This document shows positions 36,518 to 45,632 of a stretch of 64,000 bases of DNA, piece by piece. Within the stretch, counting starts at the first letter, position 1, and every line of letters starts with the position of its first letter. Below the pieces are notes generated by a model. It was not told where the DNA came from and did no database searches. It was given only the letters and a program-made list of their open reading frames with translations. The stretch lies in the NCBI RefSeq assembly GCF_003609835.1, contig NZ_AP017898.1:1860001-1924000 (forward strand), written 5' to 3'. Position numbers and translations under genes: made by a program. Source of the stretch: Sphingopyxis sp. FD7 (GTDB lineage: Bacteria > Pseudomonadota > Alphaproteobacteria > Sphingomonadales > Sphingomonadaceae).

Positions 36518-37821
36518 CCACAGAAACGCTCGACAAGCCCATCAAATCGGCCGGCTATTTCACTGACGGGGTCGGCACCGTCGATCCTGCGGTCGCGGCG
36601 GCGATGCAGCACGAACTCGAACGCGAGCAATATCAGATCGAACTGATCGCGAGCGAGAATATCGTCTCGAAAGCGGTGCTCGAAGCCCAGGGGTCGGTCT
36701 TCACCAACAAATATGCCGAAGGTTATCCGGGTCGCCGCTATTATCAGGGCTGCGCGCCGTCCGACGAGGTCGAGCGGCTTGCCATCGACCGCGCCAGGCA
36801 ACTCTTCGATTGCGGCTATGCCAATGTCCAGCCGCATTCGGGCGCGCAGGCGAACGGCGCCGTCATGCTCGCGCTGACCAAGCCCGGCGCGACGATCCTC
36901 GGCATGAGCCTCGACGCCGGCGGCCATCTGACGCACGGCGCGCCGCCCGCGATGTCGGGCAAATGGTTCAACGCCGTCCAGTACGGCGTGCGCGCCGACG
37001 ATCATCTCGTCGATTTCGACCAGGTCGAAGCATTGGCGAAAGAGCATCGCCCGTCGCTCATCATCGCGGGCGGTTCGGCCTATCCGCGCACGCTCGATTT
37101 CGCGCGCTTCCGCGCCATTGCCGACGATGTCGGCGCGCTGCTGATGGTCGACATGGCGCATTTCGCGGGGCTCGTCGCGGGCGGCGCGCACCCTTCGCCG
37201 CTGCCATACGCGCATGTCGTCACCACCACGACGCACAAGACGCTGCGCGGCCCGCGCGGCGGCATGATCCTGACCAATGACGAGGCGATCGCCAAGCGGA
37301 TCAACTCGGCGGTCTTCCCCGGCCTGCAGGGCGGCCCGCTGATGCACGTCATCGCCGCCAAGGCGGTTGCCTTCGGCGAAGCGCTGCGCCCCGAGTTCAA
37401 GGACTATGCGAAAGCGACGATCGCCAATGCGCAGGCGCTCGCGAACCGATTGAAGGCGCGCGGCGCCGACATTGTCGCCGGCGGCACCGACACGCACCTT
37501 GCCCTCATCGACCTGCGCCCGCTCGGCATCACCGGCCGCGACGCCGACGAGGCGCTCGAGCGCAGCGCGATCACCTGCAACAAGAATGGCGTGCCCTTCG
37601 ACCCGCTGCCCCCGGTCAAGACCAGCGGTATCCGCGTCGGTTCGCCCGCGGGCACGACGCGCGGCTTCGGCATCGCCGAGTTCGAGGAAATCGGCGATAT
37701 GGTGGCCGACGTGCTCGAGGCGCTGCGCGACAAGGGCGAGCATGGCGACGCCGACGTCGAGGCCGATGTCCGCCGCCGCGTGCGCGCGCTTTGCGAACGC
37801 TTCCCCATCTATCAGGGATAG
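36514..37821 (+). CDS. glyA: Serine hydroxymethyltransferase
   Basis: A 435-residue PLP enzyme converting serine and tetrahydrofolate to glycine and methylene-tetrahydrofolate. It has [49 protein letters not shown] and the PLP lysine in [18 protein letters not shown] (about residue 244). Length and motifs are complete. Second gene of the rpiB operon. Confidence 0.97.
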   Translation: MTTETLDKPIKSAGYFTDGVGTVDPAVAAAMQHELEREQYQIELIASENIVSKAVLEAQGSVFTNKYAEGYPGRRYYQGCAPSDEVERLAIDRARQLFDCGYANVQPHSGAQANGAVMLALTKPGATILGMSLDAGGHLTHGAPPAMSGKWFNAVQYGVRADDHLVDFDQVEALAKEHRPSLIIAGGSAYPRTLDFARFRAIADDVGALLMVDMAHFAGLVAGGAHPSPLPYAHVVTTTTHKTLRGPRGGMILTNDEAIAKRINSAVFPGLQGGPLMHVIAAKAVAFGEALRPEFKDYAKATIANAQALANRLKARGADIVAGGTDTHLALIDLRPLGITGRDADEALERSAITCNKNGVPFDPLPPVKTSGIRVGSPAGTTRGFGIAEFEEIGDMVADVLEALRDKGEHGDADVEADVRRRVRALCERFPIYQG

Positions 37822-37825
37822 GGCG

Positions 37826-38044
37826 ATGGCGCGCCAGCACCCCGAGGAGCCGACGCTGATCGAACTCACGATCGAAGAGGTCAAGGCGATGGGCAGGCAG
37901 GGGATGGCGCATCCCTCAACGCCCACGGTGCTGACCGGCGGCGTGATCGGTGCGGTGGCGGGCGCGGTGCTGCCGGTTGTGACCTGGCCGGTCGGCCTTT
38001 TCGCGGGCGCGGCCATTGCGCTCTATACCCGGGTGAAGCGCTAA
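37826..38044 (+). CDS. Small membrane protein downstream of glyA
   Basis: A 72-residue protein. The soluble N-terminus (PTLIELTIEEVKAMGRQGM) is followed by one glycine-rich hydrophobic segment (VLTGGVIGAVAGAVLPVVTWPVGLFAGAAIAL). It starts four bases after glyA and is likely cotranscribed. The family is unknown. Its stop codon is the left border of an inverted-repeat element. Confidence 0.65.
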   Translation: MARQHPEEPTLIELTIEEVKAMGRQGMAHPSTPTVLTGGVIGAVAGAVLPVVTWPVGLFAGAAIALYTRVKR

Positions 38045-38309
38045 GGGTCCGAACTCGATTGCAGCGCCGTCGAGGTTTGAAGCAAAATGGCCCAGTGCGA
38101 GGAGAGAAGGCGCAGTAATATGTCAATATTTCAAGGCTTCTCGACGAGGCAATGGGCCATTTTGATCAAATCTCTTCGAGACGCTCAAATGGCTTCCATC
38201 TCGACCCGAAAGACGCTTGGAAAGGCAACCAGCCTTCCTGGCGCGTCTTTCGGCCCGTTCTGTTCGCCATTTGGACGCCTCGACGGCGCTGCAATCGAGT
38301 TCGGACCCT
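38044..38309. repeat. MITE-like element with perfect 32-bp terminal inverted repeats
   Basis: Ends at 38044-38075 and 38278-38309 are exact reverse complements (starting AGGGTCCGAACTCGATTGCA). A second inverted pair of 12 bp (CAAAATGGCCCA at 38083, complement at 38153) lies inside. No transposase is encoded. It spans from the last base of the upstream stop codon to four bases before nrdR. Confidence 0.85.
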
Positions 38310-38313
38310 AACG

Positions 38314-38781
38314 ATGCGCTGCCCCTATTGCGGACATGAAGACAGCCAGGTGAAGGACAGCCGTCCGACCGAGGACGGCGCGGCGATCCGTCGTCGCCGC
38401 CAGTGCGAGGATTGCGGCGCGCGCTTCACGACGTTCGAGCGCATCCAGCTGCGCGAAGTCGCGGTGCTCAAGGCGGGCGGGACGCGCGAACCCTTCGACC
38501 GCGAAAAACTGATGCGCAGCGTCCAGATCGCGTGCCGCAAGCGCCCGATCGACGGCGCGCGGATCGAACGCCTGGTGTCGGGCATCCAGCGCCAGCTGGA
38601 AACCTCGGGCGAGAGCGAGGTGCAGGCGTCGCAGATCGGCGCGATGGTGATGGAGGCTTTGAAGGGCTTCGACAATGTCGCCTATATCCGCTTCGCCAGC
38701 GTCTATCGCGACTTCACCGAAGCCAAGGATTTCGAGGAATTCGCCTCGACGATCACCGAGGCGGCGCGACCGAACAAATGA
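38314..38781 (+). CDS. nrdR: Transcriptional repressor NrdR
   Basis: A 155-residue regulator of ribonucleotide reductase genes. The zinc ribbon [17 protein letters not shown]...[15 protein letters not shown] (C-x2-C twice) binds NrdR boxes. The ATP-cone ([17 protein letters not shown], about residues 60-76) senses nucleotides. The ATG lies just after the inverted-repeat element, which therefore supplies its leader. It overlaps trmJ by four bases. Confidence 0.95.
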   Translation: MRCPYCGHEDSQVKDSRPTEDGAAIRRRRQCEDCGARFTTFERIQLREVAVLKAGGTREPFDREKLMRSVQIACRKRPIDGARIERLVSGIQRQLETSGESEVQASQIGAMVMEALKGFDNVAYIRFASVYRDFTEAKDFEEFASTITEAARPNK

Positions 38782-39527
38782 ACGTGACATCCCCGCCCCC
38801 CGTCATCGTCCTTGTCCGTCCGCAGCTTGGTGAGAATATCGGCAAGGCGGCGCGCGCGATGCTGAACTTCGGGCTTACCGAGCTGCGGCTTGTCAGTCCA
38901 CGCGACGGCTGGCCCAATCCCGATGCCGGGCCGGCGTCAGCCGGGGCCGACGTGGTGCTTGCGGACGCGAAGGTCTTTGAAACGCTGGCCGATGCGGTCG
39001 CCGACTGCACGACCATCTATGCCACCACGGTGCGCAAGCGCGGCGTCACCAAGCCGGTGCTGACCCCCGAAGCCGCGGCGCGGGAGGTTCACGCGCGTGC
39101 CGGGCGATCGGCCTATGTTTTCGGCCCCGAGCGATCGGGACTCGAAACCGATGATGTCGCGCTCGCGCACACGATCGTCACCGTGCCGATCAACCCGGCC
39201 TTCGGTTCGCTCAATCTGGCGCAGGCAGTGATTCTGCTTGCCTATGAATGGTCAAAGCATGTCGCCGGGATCGGCGAGGGCGTCGCCGCGCTTGCCAGCC
39301 CGCCCCAGGTTCCGCTCGATCCCCCCGCGCCGCACGGCGAGCTCGAGGAGTTGATCGGGCATCTGGTGCGCGACCTCGACAAAAGCGGTTATTTCTTTCC
39401 GCCCGAACGCCGCGAGGCGACGCTGCGCGCCCTGCGCACGACGCTGACCAAGACGGGCTGGTCGCACAACGACATCCGCATGATGCACGGGGTCATTGTG
39501 GCTCTTGGCCGCGGCAGAAAAATATAA
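38778..39527 (+). CDS. trmJ: tRNA/rRNA 2'-O-methyltransferase, TrmJ family
   Basis: A 249-residue SPOUT methyltransferase. It has [34 protein letters not shown], the knot motifs [17 protein letters not shown] and [22 protein letters not shown], and a C-terminal extension ([20 protein letters not shown]) typical of TrmJ. TrmJ modifies position 32 of several tRNAs. Translation is coupled to nrdR. Confidence 0.9.
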   Translation: MNVTSPPPVIVLVRPQLGENIGKAARAMLNFGLTELRLVSPRDGWPNPDAGPASAGADVVLADAKVFETLADAVADCTTIYATTVRKRGVTKPVLTPEAAAREVHARAGRSAYVFGPERSGLETDDVALAHTIVTVPINPAFGSLNLAQAVILLAYEWSKHVAGIGEGVAALASPPQVPLDPPAPHGELEELIGHLVRDLDKSGYFFPPERREATLRALRTTLTKTGWSHNDIRMMHGVIVALGRGRKI

Positions 39528-39566
39528 TAGGCTGGTTCCAATAGATAATTTCAGGAGCCCCTTCCC

Positions 39567-39836
39567 GTGATGACCCTTCTCCTCGCGGCGGCCTTTGCCG
39601 CGTCGGCGCCGACTGACGCCAATGAACAAGCGACCGTGGCAACACAGGCCACGCCCGAAAAGGCAAGGAAGCCCAAGCGGGTTTGCAAAAGCGCTCGGCG
39701 GACGGGAAGCAATCTCAGCCGCCGCATCTGCAAATCCGAACAGGAATGGGCGAACGAGAGCGGCGCCGGAATGCAATCGCTCGAATTGATTGATCAAAGT
39801 TACAAGGCACAGATTGGAAACGGCGCGGTCGATTAG
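39567..39836 (+). CDS. Small secreted Cys-pair protein, copy 1
   Basis: An 89-residue protein with a short signal-like N-terminus (MMTLLLAAAFAASAPTDA) and a basic core KPKRVCKSARRTGSNLSRRICKS with two cysteines 16 residues apart. Followed 220 bp later by a paralogue with the same core layout. Probably periplasmic with one disulphide; function unknown. Confidence 0.65.
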   Translation: MMTLLLAAAFAASAPTDANEQATVATQATPEKARKPKRVCKSARRTGSNLSRRICKSEQEWANESGAGMQSLELIDQSYKAQIGNGAVD

Positions 39837-40056
39837 ACCCCGTTTCAGTGAAATTGAAGCGACGAGATCGTGCAGCAAGCTGTGGGCGGTCCCTGTCGCG
39901 GTTCGATCAATCCGATCCTTCCTAGCCCCGTCCGTCGACAGACCGACTACCTTGGACGTCATTGTCGCCGACCCGAGCGGCAATTACCGGTAAATACATA
40001 ATCGCCAAAGGTCCGTCCGGACCACCCCCTCCCAATCCTCCAGGAGTTTTGTTCGC

Positions 40057-40302
40057 ATGATCAGCCTGTTGCTCGCTCTTTCCCTCGCCTCGGCGGCGCC
40101 CGAGGTTGCTGCATCGCCGACAGCGACCGACGCCGACAAGCCTGCCAAGCCGGCCAAGCCCAGAAAAATCTGTCAGAAGATCGAAATGACCGGCAGTTCC
40201 GTGCCGAAGCGTGTTTGCCGCACGGTATCGGAGCCTGCGAAACCCGTCGGCGACGTGACCCAGGCAGCCGCCGAAAAACCCGCGGCCGACAATATGAACT
40301 GA
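40057..40302 (+). CDS. Small secreted Cys-pair protein, copy 2
   Basis: An 81-residue protein with signal peptide MISLLLALSLASAAPEVAA, then KPRKICQKIEMTGSSVPKRVCRT, aligned with copy 1 (TGS and both Cys conserved). The ATG follows CAGGAG. The C-terminus is Ala/Pro/Lys-rich. Tandem paralogue of the preceding gene; function unknown. Confidence 0.65.
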   Translation: MISLLLALSLASAAPEVAASPTATDADKPAKPAKPRKICQKIEMTGSSVPKRVCRTVSEPAKPVGDVTQAAAEKPAADNMN

Positions 40303-40307
40303 ACGGC

Positions 40308-40622
40308 TCAGTCGCGAGCGCGCACGCGATCCCACTGAACCGCCTCATAGGCGATCGATTGTTCGACGAGTTCATTCCACACCGCGCGCAGCCGCGCGGG
40401 TTCGAGCCCCGCGACCTCCGCCGCGCGCGCGACATTGTCGAGCACTTCGGCCTTGCGCGCTTCGTCGCGCACGGTGGCGCGGTCGGTCTTGATCCGCGCC
40501 GCGGCGTCCATATAGCCGAAACGCCGGACGAGCAGGGCGACGAGTTCGCGGTCGACCTGGTCAACGCCGGCGCGGACGTCGGCCATGGTTTCGCATTGGT
40601 GAGGAAGTTTGGCGCGCGTCAT
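40308..40622 (-). CDS. Chorismate mutase, AroQ type
   Basis: A 104-residue all-helical chorismate mutase, converting chorismate to prephenate for Phe and Tyr synthesis. It shows [32 protein letters not shown] and the helix [18 protein letters not shown], with the Arg, Lys and Glu pattern of AroQ sites. Start at MTRAKLP; MADVRAG 12 codons later is a possible alternative. Monofunctional. Confidence 0.85.
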   Translation of the reverse strand: MTRAKLPHQCETMADVRAGVDQVDRELVALLVRRFGYMDAAARIKTDRATVRDEARKAEVLDNVARAAEVAGLEPARLRAVWNELVEQSIAYEAVQWDRVRARD

Positions 40623-40821
40623 GCGCGCAGCCTTTAGCGGCTTTTTCGCCGCTGTCGAGCGCGCGGCGCGGCGCTTGACTTTGCGCCCCTTCCCGTCTAA
40701 CCGCCCGCCTTCGCAATGGACTCCGCACCCCGGTGAAGCGGCGGTCGCGCACGGAAACCTCTGTGCGGTGCGATCCGGGAAGCGCCGAAATCCCTCGGCA
40801 CAGAGCATATTGGAGACGCAA

Positions 40822-41433
40822 ATGTCGAAGCGCCAGAGCGCCAAGTATAAACTCGACCGCCGGATGGGCGAAAACATCTGGGGTCGCCCGAAAAGCCCGG
40901 TCAATCGCCGCGAATATGGCCCCGGCCAGCACGGCCAGCGCCGCAAGGGCAAGATGTCGGACTTCGGCATCCAGCTGCGCGCCAAGCAGAAGCTGAAGGG
41001 TTATTACGGCGACATCACCGAAAAGCAGTTCAAGAAGAACTATATCGAAGCGTCGCGGATGAAGGGCGATACCGGCCAGAACCTGATCGGCCTGCTCGAA
41101 CGCCGCCTCGACGCGGTCGTTTATCGCGCCAAGTTCACGCCGACCATCTTCTCGGCGCGCCAGCTCGTCAGCCATGGCCACGTCTATGTCAACGGCGTGA
41201 AGTGCAACATCGCGAGCCGCCTCGTGAAGCCGGGCGACGAAATCACCCTGGGCAAGAAGGCGCAGGAAATGGCGCTGGTCGCCGAAGCGCAGAGCCTGCC
41301 CGAACGCGATCTGCCCGAATATCTGGCGGTCGACGGCACCAAGGCCACCTATGTCCGCGTGCCCACGCTCGACGAAGTGCCCTATCCGGTGAAGATGGAA
41401 CCCAATCTGGTCGTCGAATTCTATTCGCGCTGA
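40822..41433 (+). CDS. rpsD: 30S ribosomal protein S4
   Basis: A 203-residue S4: [41 protein letters not shown], then the S4 RNA-binding domain ([33 protein letters not shown]) and the C-terminal [17 protein letters not shown]. It nucleates 16S rRNA folding. Monocistronic, with its own terminator. Confidence 0.98.
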   Translation: MSKRQSAKYKLDRRMGENIWGRPKSPVNRREYGPGQHGQRRKGKMSDFGIQLRAKQKLKGYYGDITEKQFKKNYIEASRMKGDTGQNLIGLLERRLDAVVYRAKFTPTIFSARQLVSHGHVYVNGVKCNIASRLVKPGDEITLGKKAQEMALVAEAQSLPERDLPEYLAVDGTKATYVRVPTLDEVPYPVKMEPNLVVEFYSR

Positions 41434-41459
41434 TCGGGCGATTCATCGCGGAAACAAAG

Positions 41460-41487
41460 GGGCGGTCCGGCAACGGGCCGCCCTTTT
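41460..41487 (+). terminator. Intrinsic terminator of rpsD
   Basis: GGGCGGTCC and GGGCCGCCC form a stem (one G-U pair) with a six-base loop, followed by TTTT, 27 bases after the rpsD stop. Confidence 0.8.
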
Positions 41488-41520
41488 CGGTTCGCGCGGT
41501 GCCGACGCGCACGCCGCGCT

Positions 41521-42486
41521 TCAGAACCAGAGCTTCACCCCGGCAACGACATTCAGGCTGTCGACGTCGTCGCCGTCGGCGCGCGCGAGGCGCGCCGTGC
41601 CGCCGATCTTGCGCGCCCACTCGATGCCCACATAGGGCGCAAATTCGCGGACGATCTCGTAGCGGAGGCGAAGGCCCAGCTCGATATCGGACAGACCTGC
41701 CCCGATTCCGCTCTCGGGCACATCCTGCGCCGCGAAATTGATCTCGGCCATCGGTTGCACGATCAGCCGCTGGGTGATGCGCTGGTCGTAGCTGCCCTCG
41801 ATGCGCGCGGTGAGGTCGCCCTTGTCGGACAGGAACAGCGCGCCCTCGACCTCGAACCAGTAAGGCGCCAGTCCCTCGACCCCGATCACCGCATGGGTGC
41901 GGTCCGGCCCGTGCCCAAAATCCTGCCTCACCCCGGCCTGCGCGTTGAAATAGGGGCCGATCGCGCGGCTGTAGAGAAGTTGCGCCTCGGCCGCCTCGAC
42001 GCCCTCGCCGAACGCGGTTTCGCCCTCGCTCTTGACCGTCAGCCGATGGATGTCGCCGCCGTACCAGCCCTCGCCTTCCCAACGAAAGCCGTCGCGGCCC
42101 TTGCGCGCCTGATATTCGGCGAGATTGAGGCTGACGAAACCCACCCTCTGACCGCCGTTTTCGACCATCATCGCATGGCGCGCATGGTCCATCTCGCTTT
42201 TCGGGAAATAGCGGTCGGCATACCAGTCGCCCGGCGGCGGCGGCGCGGGGGCGTCGCCAGCGGGAAGGTCGGTGCCGACGCCCGCTGGTGCTTCGGCGGG
42301 CCTATCGTCGGCCGGGGTGCAATGCCCCATGGCCGCATGATCGGGCGTGCAGGCAGAATCGCCCTGCGCGGCCGGCTTCCTGGGTTCGGCGGTCGGCGCA
42401 TGATGCCCGCCATGGTGCGACTGCGCCGCCGCGGGCGCCGCAAAGGCGGCGAGCGACAGGCCGACCAGCAGCAAGGCGCGCGTCAC
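41521..42486 (-). CDS. copB: Copper resistance outer-membrane protein CopB
   Basis: A 321-residue protein with signal peptide (MTRALLLVGLSLAAFAAPAAA), a His/Pro-rich linker with HHGGHHAP and DHAAMGHCTP, and a C-terminal beta-barrel of the CopB/PcoB type ending in a terminal aromatic residue (VVAGVKLWF). It probably exports or binds copper at the outer membrane. The ATG overlaps the end of copA by four bases. Confidence 0.9.
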   Translation of the reverse strand: MTRALLLVGLSLAAFAAPAAAQSHHGGHHAPTAEPRKPAAQGDSACTPDHAAMGHCTPADDRPAEAPAGVGTDLPAGDAPAPPPPGDWYADRYFPKSEMDHARHAMMVENGGQRVGFVSLNLAEYQARKGRDGFRWEGEGWYGGDIHRLTVKSEGETAFGEGVEAAEAQLLYSRAIGPYFNAQAGVRQDFGHGPDRTHAVIGVEGLAPYWFEVEGALFLSDKGDLTARIEGSYDQRITQRLIVQPMAEINFAAQDVPESGIGAGLSDIELGLRLRYEIVREFAPYVGIEWARKIGGTARLARADGDDVDSLNVVAGVKLWF

Positions 42487-44261
42487 GCCGCATCCCCCTT
42501 CGGACGCACGCTGACGACGCGCATCATGCCTGCGTGCATATGATAGAGAAGGTGGCAGTGGAACGCCCAGTCGCCGAGCGCATCGGCAGTGAAGTCAAAG
42601 GTCGCGATGCCGCCCGGCTGGACGATCACCGTATGCTTGCGCGGCGCGTGGTCGCCCTTGCCCGTCACCAGCTCGAAAAAATGGCCGTGCAGGTGGATCG
42701 GATGGCTCATCATCGAATCGTTGATGAGATTCACGCGCACACGCTCGCCCTCGATAAAGGGGATGGGTTCGTGATGATCCGACATCTTCACCCCGTCGAA
42801 CGACCACATGAAGCGTTCCATGTTGCCGGTGAGGTGGATGTCGAGCGACCGCGACGGCGCGCGGACGTCGGGGTTGCGGTCGAGCGCGACAAGGTCGTGA
42901 TAGGTGAGCACGCGGTGCCCCACATCCTCCAATCCCTGCCCCGGCTCGGCCATCCGGTCGACCGGCATGGGGGAGATCGACTGGACGCTGGGGTCGCGCT
43001 TTACCTGCGGGGCAACCGAAAAGTCGCGCATACTATGGTCCATGCCACCATGACCGGCGTGCGCGCCCTCGCCCGCCGGGGTGCAGTGGCCCATTGCGGC
43101 ATGCTCTGCGGTGCAGGCAGTATCGCCACCCTCGCCATCCGACATGTCGCCCATGCCCATGTCCTTCATCGTCGCGAGCGGGCGGGCGCGCAGCGCGGGA
43201 ACGGGCGCGACCAGTCCGGCGCGCGGCGTCAGCGTCGCGCGCGCCAGGCCCGACCGGTCGTTCGCCTCGGCCACGAAGCTGTAGGCGCGCTCCTCGACCG
43301 GGGTGACGATGACGTCATAGGTTTCGGCGACGCCGATCTGGAACTCGTCGACCGCGACCGGCCGGACGTTCAGCCCGTCGGCCTGCACCACCGTCATCGC
43401 CAGTCCCGGAATGCGCACGTTGAAAATCGTCATCGCCGAGGCATTGATGATCCGCAGCCGCACGCGCTCGCCGGGACGGAACAGGGCGGTCCAATTGTCC
43501 GCTGGGCCATAGCCGTTGACGAGGAATGTATAGGTCGAGCCATTGACGTCGGCGACGTCGGTGGGGTCCATCCGCATCGCCCCCCACGCCAGCCGGTCTT
43601 TCAGCGGCTGGTCCTCGCCATTCAGCAATCCGGCAAGCGTCTGGCGCTGCATGTTGAAATGGCCCGGATTGACCTTGAGCTTGCGAAAGATCTCGTGCGG
43701 CGACAGGCGGCTGTGGTCCGACAACACGATTACATGTTCACGATCAAAAGCCACGGGATCGGCATCGGCGGGATCGATGACGATCGGGCCATAATGACCA
43801 AGCTGTTCCTGCAATCCCGAATGGCTGTGATACCAATAGGTGCCCGACTGGACGATGGGAAACTCGTAAACGAAGGTCGAGCGGGGCTTGATGCCGGGAA
43901 AGCTGACCCCCGGAACGCCGTCCATATGGAAGGGCAGGATCAGCCCGTGCCAGTGGATCGAACTGTCCTCGTCAAGGTCGTTGACGACGGTGAGTCGCGC
44001 CTGCTGCCCTTCCTTCAGGCGGATGAGCGGCCCCGGCACCGTGCCGTTGATGCCGATCGCGCGCGTGACCTTGCCGTCGACGCGCAGCGTCTGGCGCGCG
44101 ATGCGCAGGCGGATGTCGGTTCCCGACACGCTGGGCAGCGGCGGCGCGATCCCCGCCGATACCGGCTGCGCCCACGCCGGATAGCAGGCGGCGAGCGCCG
44201 CCAGCGCACCGCCACCGAGCGCCCCGTTCACGAACCCGCGCCTGTCGATATGCATATCCAT
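42483..44261 (-). CDS. copA: Copper resistance multicopper oxidase CopA
   Basis: A 592-residue periplasmic oxidase exported by Tat (DRRGFVNGALGGGALAALA). Copper ligands are seen in IHWHGLIL, YWYHSHSG, HPIHLHGHFF and WAFHCHLLYHMHAGM. A Met- and His-rich insert (DMGMGDMSD, AHAGHGGMDHSM) binds extra copper. The start is MDMHIDRRGF. It oxidises Cu(I) to the less toxic Cu(II). Operon copA-copB; no copR/copS regulators in the window. Confidence 0.95.
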   Translation of the reverse strand: MDMHIDRRGFVNGALGGGALAALAACYPAWAQPVSAGIAPPLPSVSGTDIRLRIARQTLRVDGKVTRAIGINGTVPGPLIRLKEGQQARLTVVNDLDEDSSIHWHGLILPFHMDGVPGVSFPGIKPRSTFVYEFPIVQSGTYWYHSHSGLQEQLGHYGPIVIDPADADPVAFDREHVIVLSDHSRLSPHEIFRKLKVNPGHFNMQRQTLAGLLNGEDQPLKDRLAWGAMRMDPTDVADVNGSTYTFLVNGYGPADNWTALFRPGERVRLRIINASAMTIFNVRIPGLAMTVVQADGLNVRPVAVDEFQIGVAETYDVIVTPVEERAYSFVAEANDRSGLARATLTPRAGLVAPVPALRARPLATMKDMGMGDMSDGEGGDTACTAEHAAMGHCTPAGEGAHAGHGGMDHSMRDFSVAPQVKRDPSVQSISPMPVDRMAEPGQGLEDVGHRVLTYHDLVALDRNPDVRAPSRSLDIHLTGNMERFMWSFDGVKMSDHHEPIPFIEGERVRVNLINDSMMSHPIHLHGHFFELVTGKGDHAPRKHTVIVQPGGIATFDFTADALGDWAFHCHLLYHMHAGMMRVVSVRPKGDAA

Positions 44262-44302
44262 CCTGGCTTTTGAAATCACTGGCCGCCGCGTCTCGACGGC
44301 TT

Positions 44303-44387
44303 TGGTGCCCCTGGCCGGACTCGAACCAGCACTCCTTGCGGAACTCGATTTTGAGTCGAGCGCGTCTACCAATTTCACCACAGGGGC
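44303..44387 (-). tRNA. tRNA-Leu(CAA)
   Basis: 85-nt minus-strand tRNA with encoded CCA. The acceptor GCCCCTG pairs with CAGGGGC. The anticodon arm CTCGA-CTCAAAA-TCGAG gives CAA. A long variable arm (GTTCCGCAAGGAGT region) is as in leucine tRNAs. It sits 41 bp upstream of copA. Confidence 0.95.
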
Positions 44388-44506
44388 CCGTGGACGGCGT
44401 CGGTGCGGATTTCGATTCCCGCGCCTTCGCCGCTGCGGGGCAGCCGTTGCCACAGAAAGATGCTTTCCGTCTAGTGGATAAGCGGCATCCTGCATAAGAG
44501 AGGCAT

Positions 44507-45601
44507 ATGACCGAGAAGAACAAGGCATCCCCCGCCCCTTCCGCCCCGTCGGCCAAGACGCCGTCCGCACCCGCTTTCGGTCCCGGCCGCATCGCCATGG
44601 CGGCGGTGATCGTCATCGCGATTGTCGGCGTCGCATGGCTCGCGATCAGCCTGACGCGCTTTTTCATGCTGGTGTTCGCCGCCGTCGTACTCGGCGCGGT
44701 GTTCGATGCGATCGCGAGCTGGATCGTGCGCCATGTGCGCGTCGGGCGCGGGCTCGCGCTCGCGCTGTCGGTCGCAGGGATGATCGCCGTCTTTGCCGGG
44801 GCCTTCATTCTCTTCGGATCGCAGCTCGCGCGCGAGATCGACACGATCCAGCAGCAGGTGCCGCGCGCCTTGCAGGGGGTCGAAGCCTTCCTCGACCGCT
44901 ACGGCTTCGGCGCACGGGTGCGCGCGCTGGCCGAGGTGGGCAGCGAGGATATTTCGCAGATCGTCTCGCAGGCGGGGGGCTATGCGCTCGCCGCGGGCAG
45001 CGGCATCGCCGATTTCGTGCTCGTGCTCGTCGCCGGGATTTTCCTTGCGAGCGATCCCGCCACCTATCGCCGCGGCCTGCTGCTGCTGATGCCCGAACGC
45101 GCCGAAGCGACCGCCGCACTCGCGCTGGACGATGCGGCGCGCGGGCTGAAAGGCTGGATGGTCGGACAGGCGGTATCTTCGCTCGTCGTCGCGGCGCTTA
45201 CCTGGGCTGGGCTTGCGCTGCTGGGCGTGCCCGCGGCGGGCGGTCTCGGCCTCATCGCCGGGTTGCTCGATGTCATCCCGATGATCGGCCCGATCATTGC
45301 GGGCATCCCCGCCGTCCTGCTCGCCTTCACCGTGTCGCCGATGACGGCGCTGTGGACACTGATCCTGTTCCTCGTCATTCAGCAATTGCAGGGCAATTTC
45401 CTGCAGCCGATGATCCAGAAACAGGCGGTCGACGTGCCGCCCGCGGTGCTGTTGTTCGCGGTCGTCGCGGCGGGATTGCTGTTCGGCTTCCTCGGCGTGC
45501 TGCTCGCCGCGCCGCTGACGGTGGTGGTCTATGTGCTGGTGCAGCGGGTGTATGTGAAGACGTTGCTGGGGAAAGCGATCAAGATCGCGGGGGCGGATTA
45601 G
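44507..45601 (+). CDS. AI-2E family transporter (PerM-like)
   Basis: A 364-residue polytopic membrane protein, with 7-8 hydrophobic segments. Early helices are at about 25-75 (MAAVIVIAIVGVAWLAISL and FFMLVFAAVVLGAVF). The signature PMIGPIIAGIPAVLLAF lies in the C-terminal half. Family members export various small molecules; a substrate cannot be assigned. The N-terminus is a Pro/Ala-rich cytoplasmic tail. Confidence 0.85.
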   Translation: MTEKNKASPAPSAPSAKTPSAPAFGPGRIAMAAVIVIAIVGVAWLAISLTRFFMLVFAAVVLGAVFDAIASWIVRHVRVGRGLALALSVAGMIAVFAGAFILFGSQLAREIDTIQQQVPRALQGVEAFLDRYGFGARVRALAEVGSEDISQIVSQAGGYALAAGSGIADFVLVLVAGIFLASDPATYRRGLLLLMPERAEATAALALDDAARGLKGWMVGQAVSSLVVAALTWAGLALLGVPAAGGLGLIAGLLDVIPMIGPIIAGIPAVLLAFTVSPMTALWTLILFLVIQQLQGNFLQPMIQKQAVDVPPAVLLFAVVAAGLLFGFLGVLLAAPLTVVVYVLVQRVYVKTLLGKAIKIAGAD

Positions 45602-45632
45602 CTTTTCGCGCTCGCAATGACGGGGCTATTGG

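Noticed and set aside
36202..38016. Long minus-strand frame opposite glyA
   Set aside because: Antisense shadow of glyA and rpiB, without recognisable domain.
42288..44273. Long plus-strand frame opposite copA
   Set aside because: Shadow of copA, Arg/His-rich and domainless.
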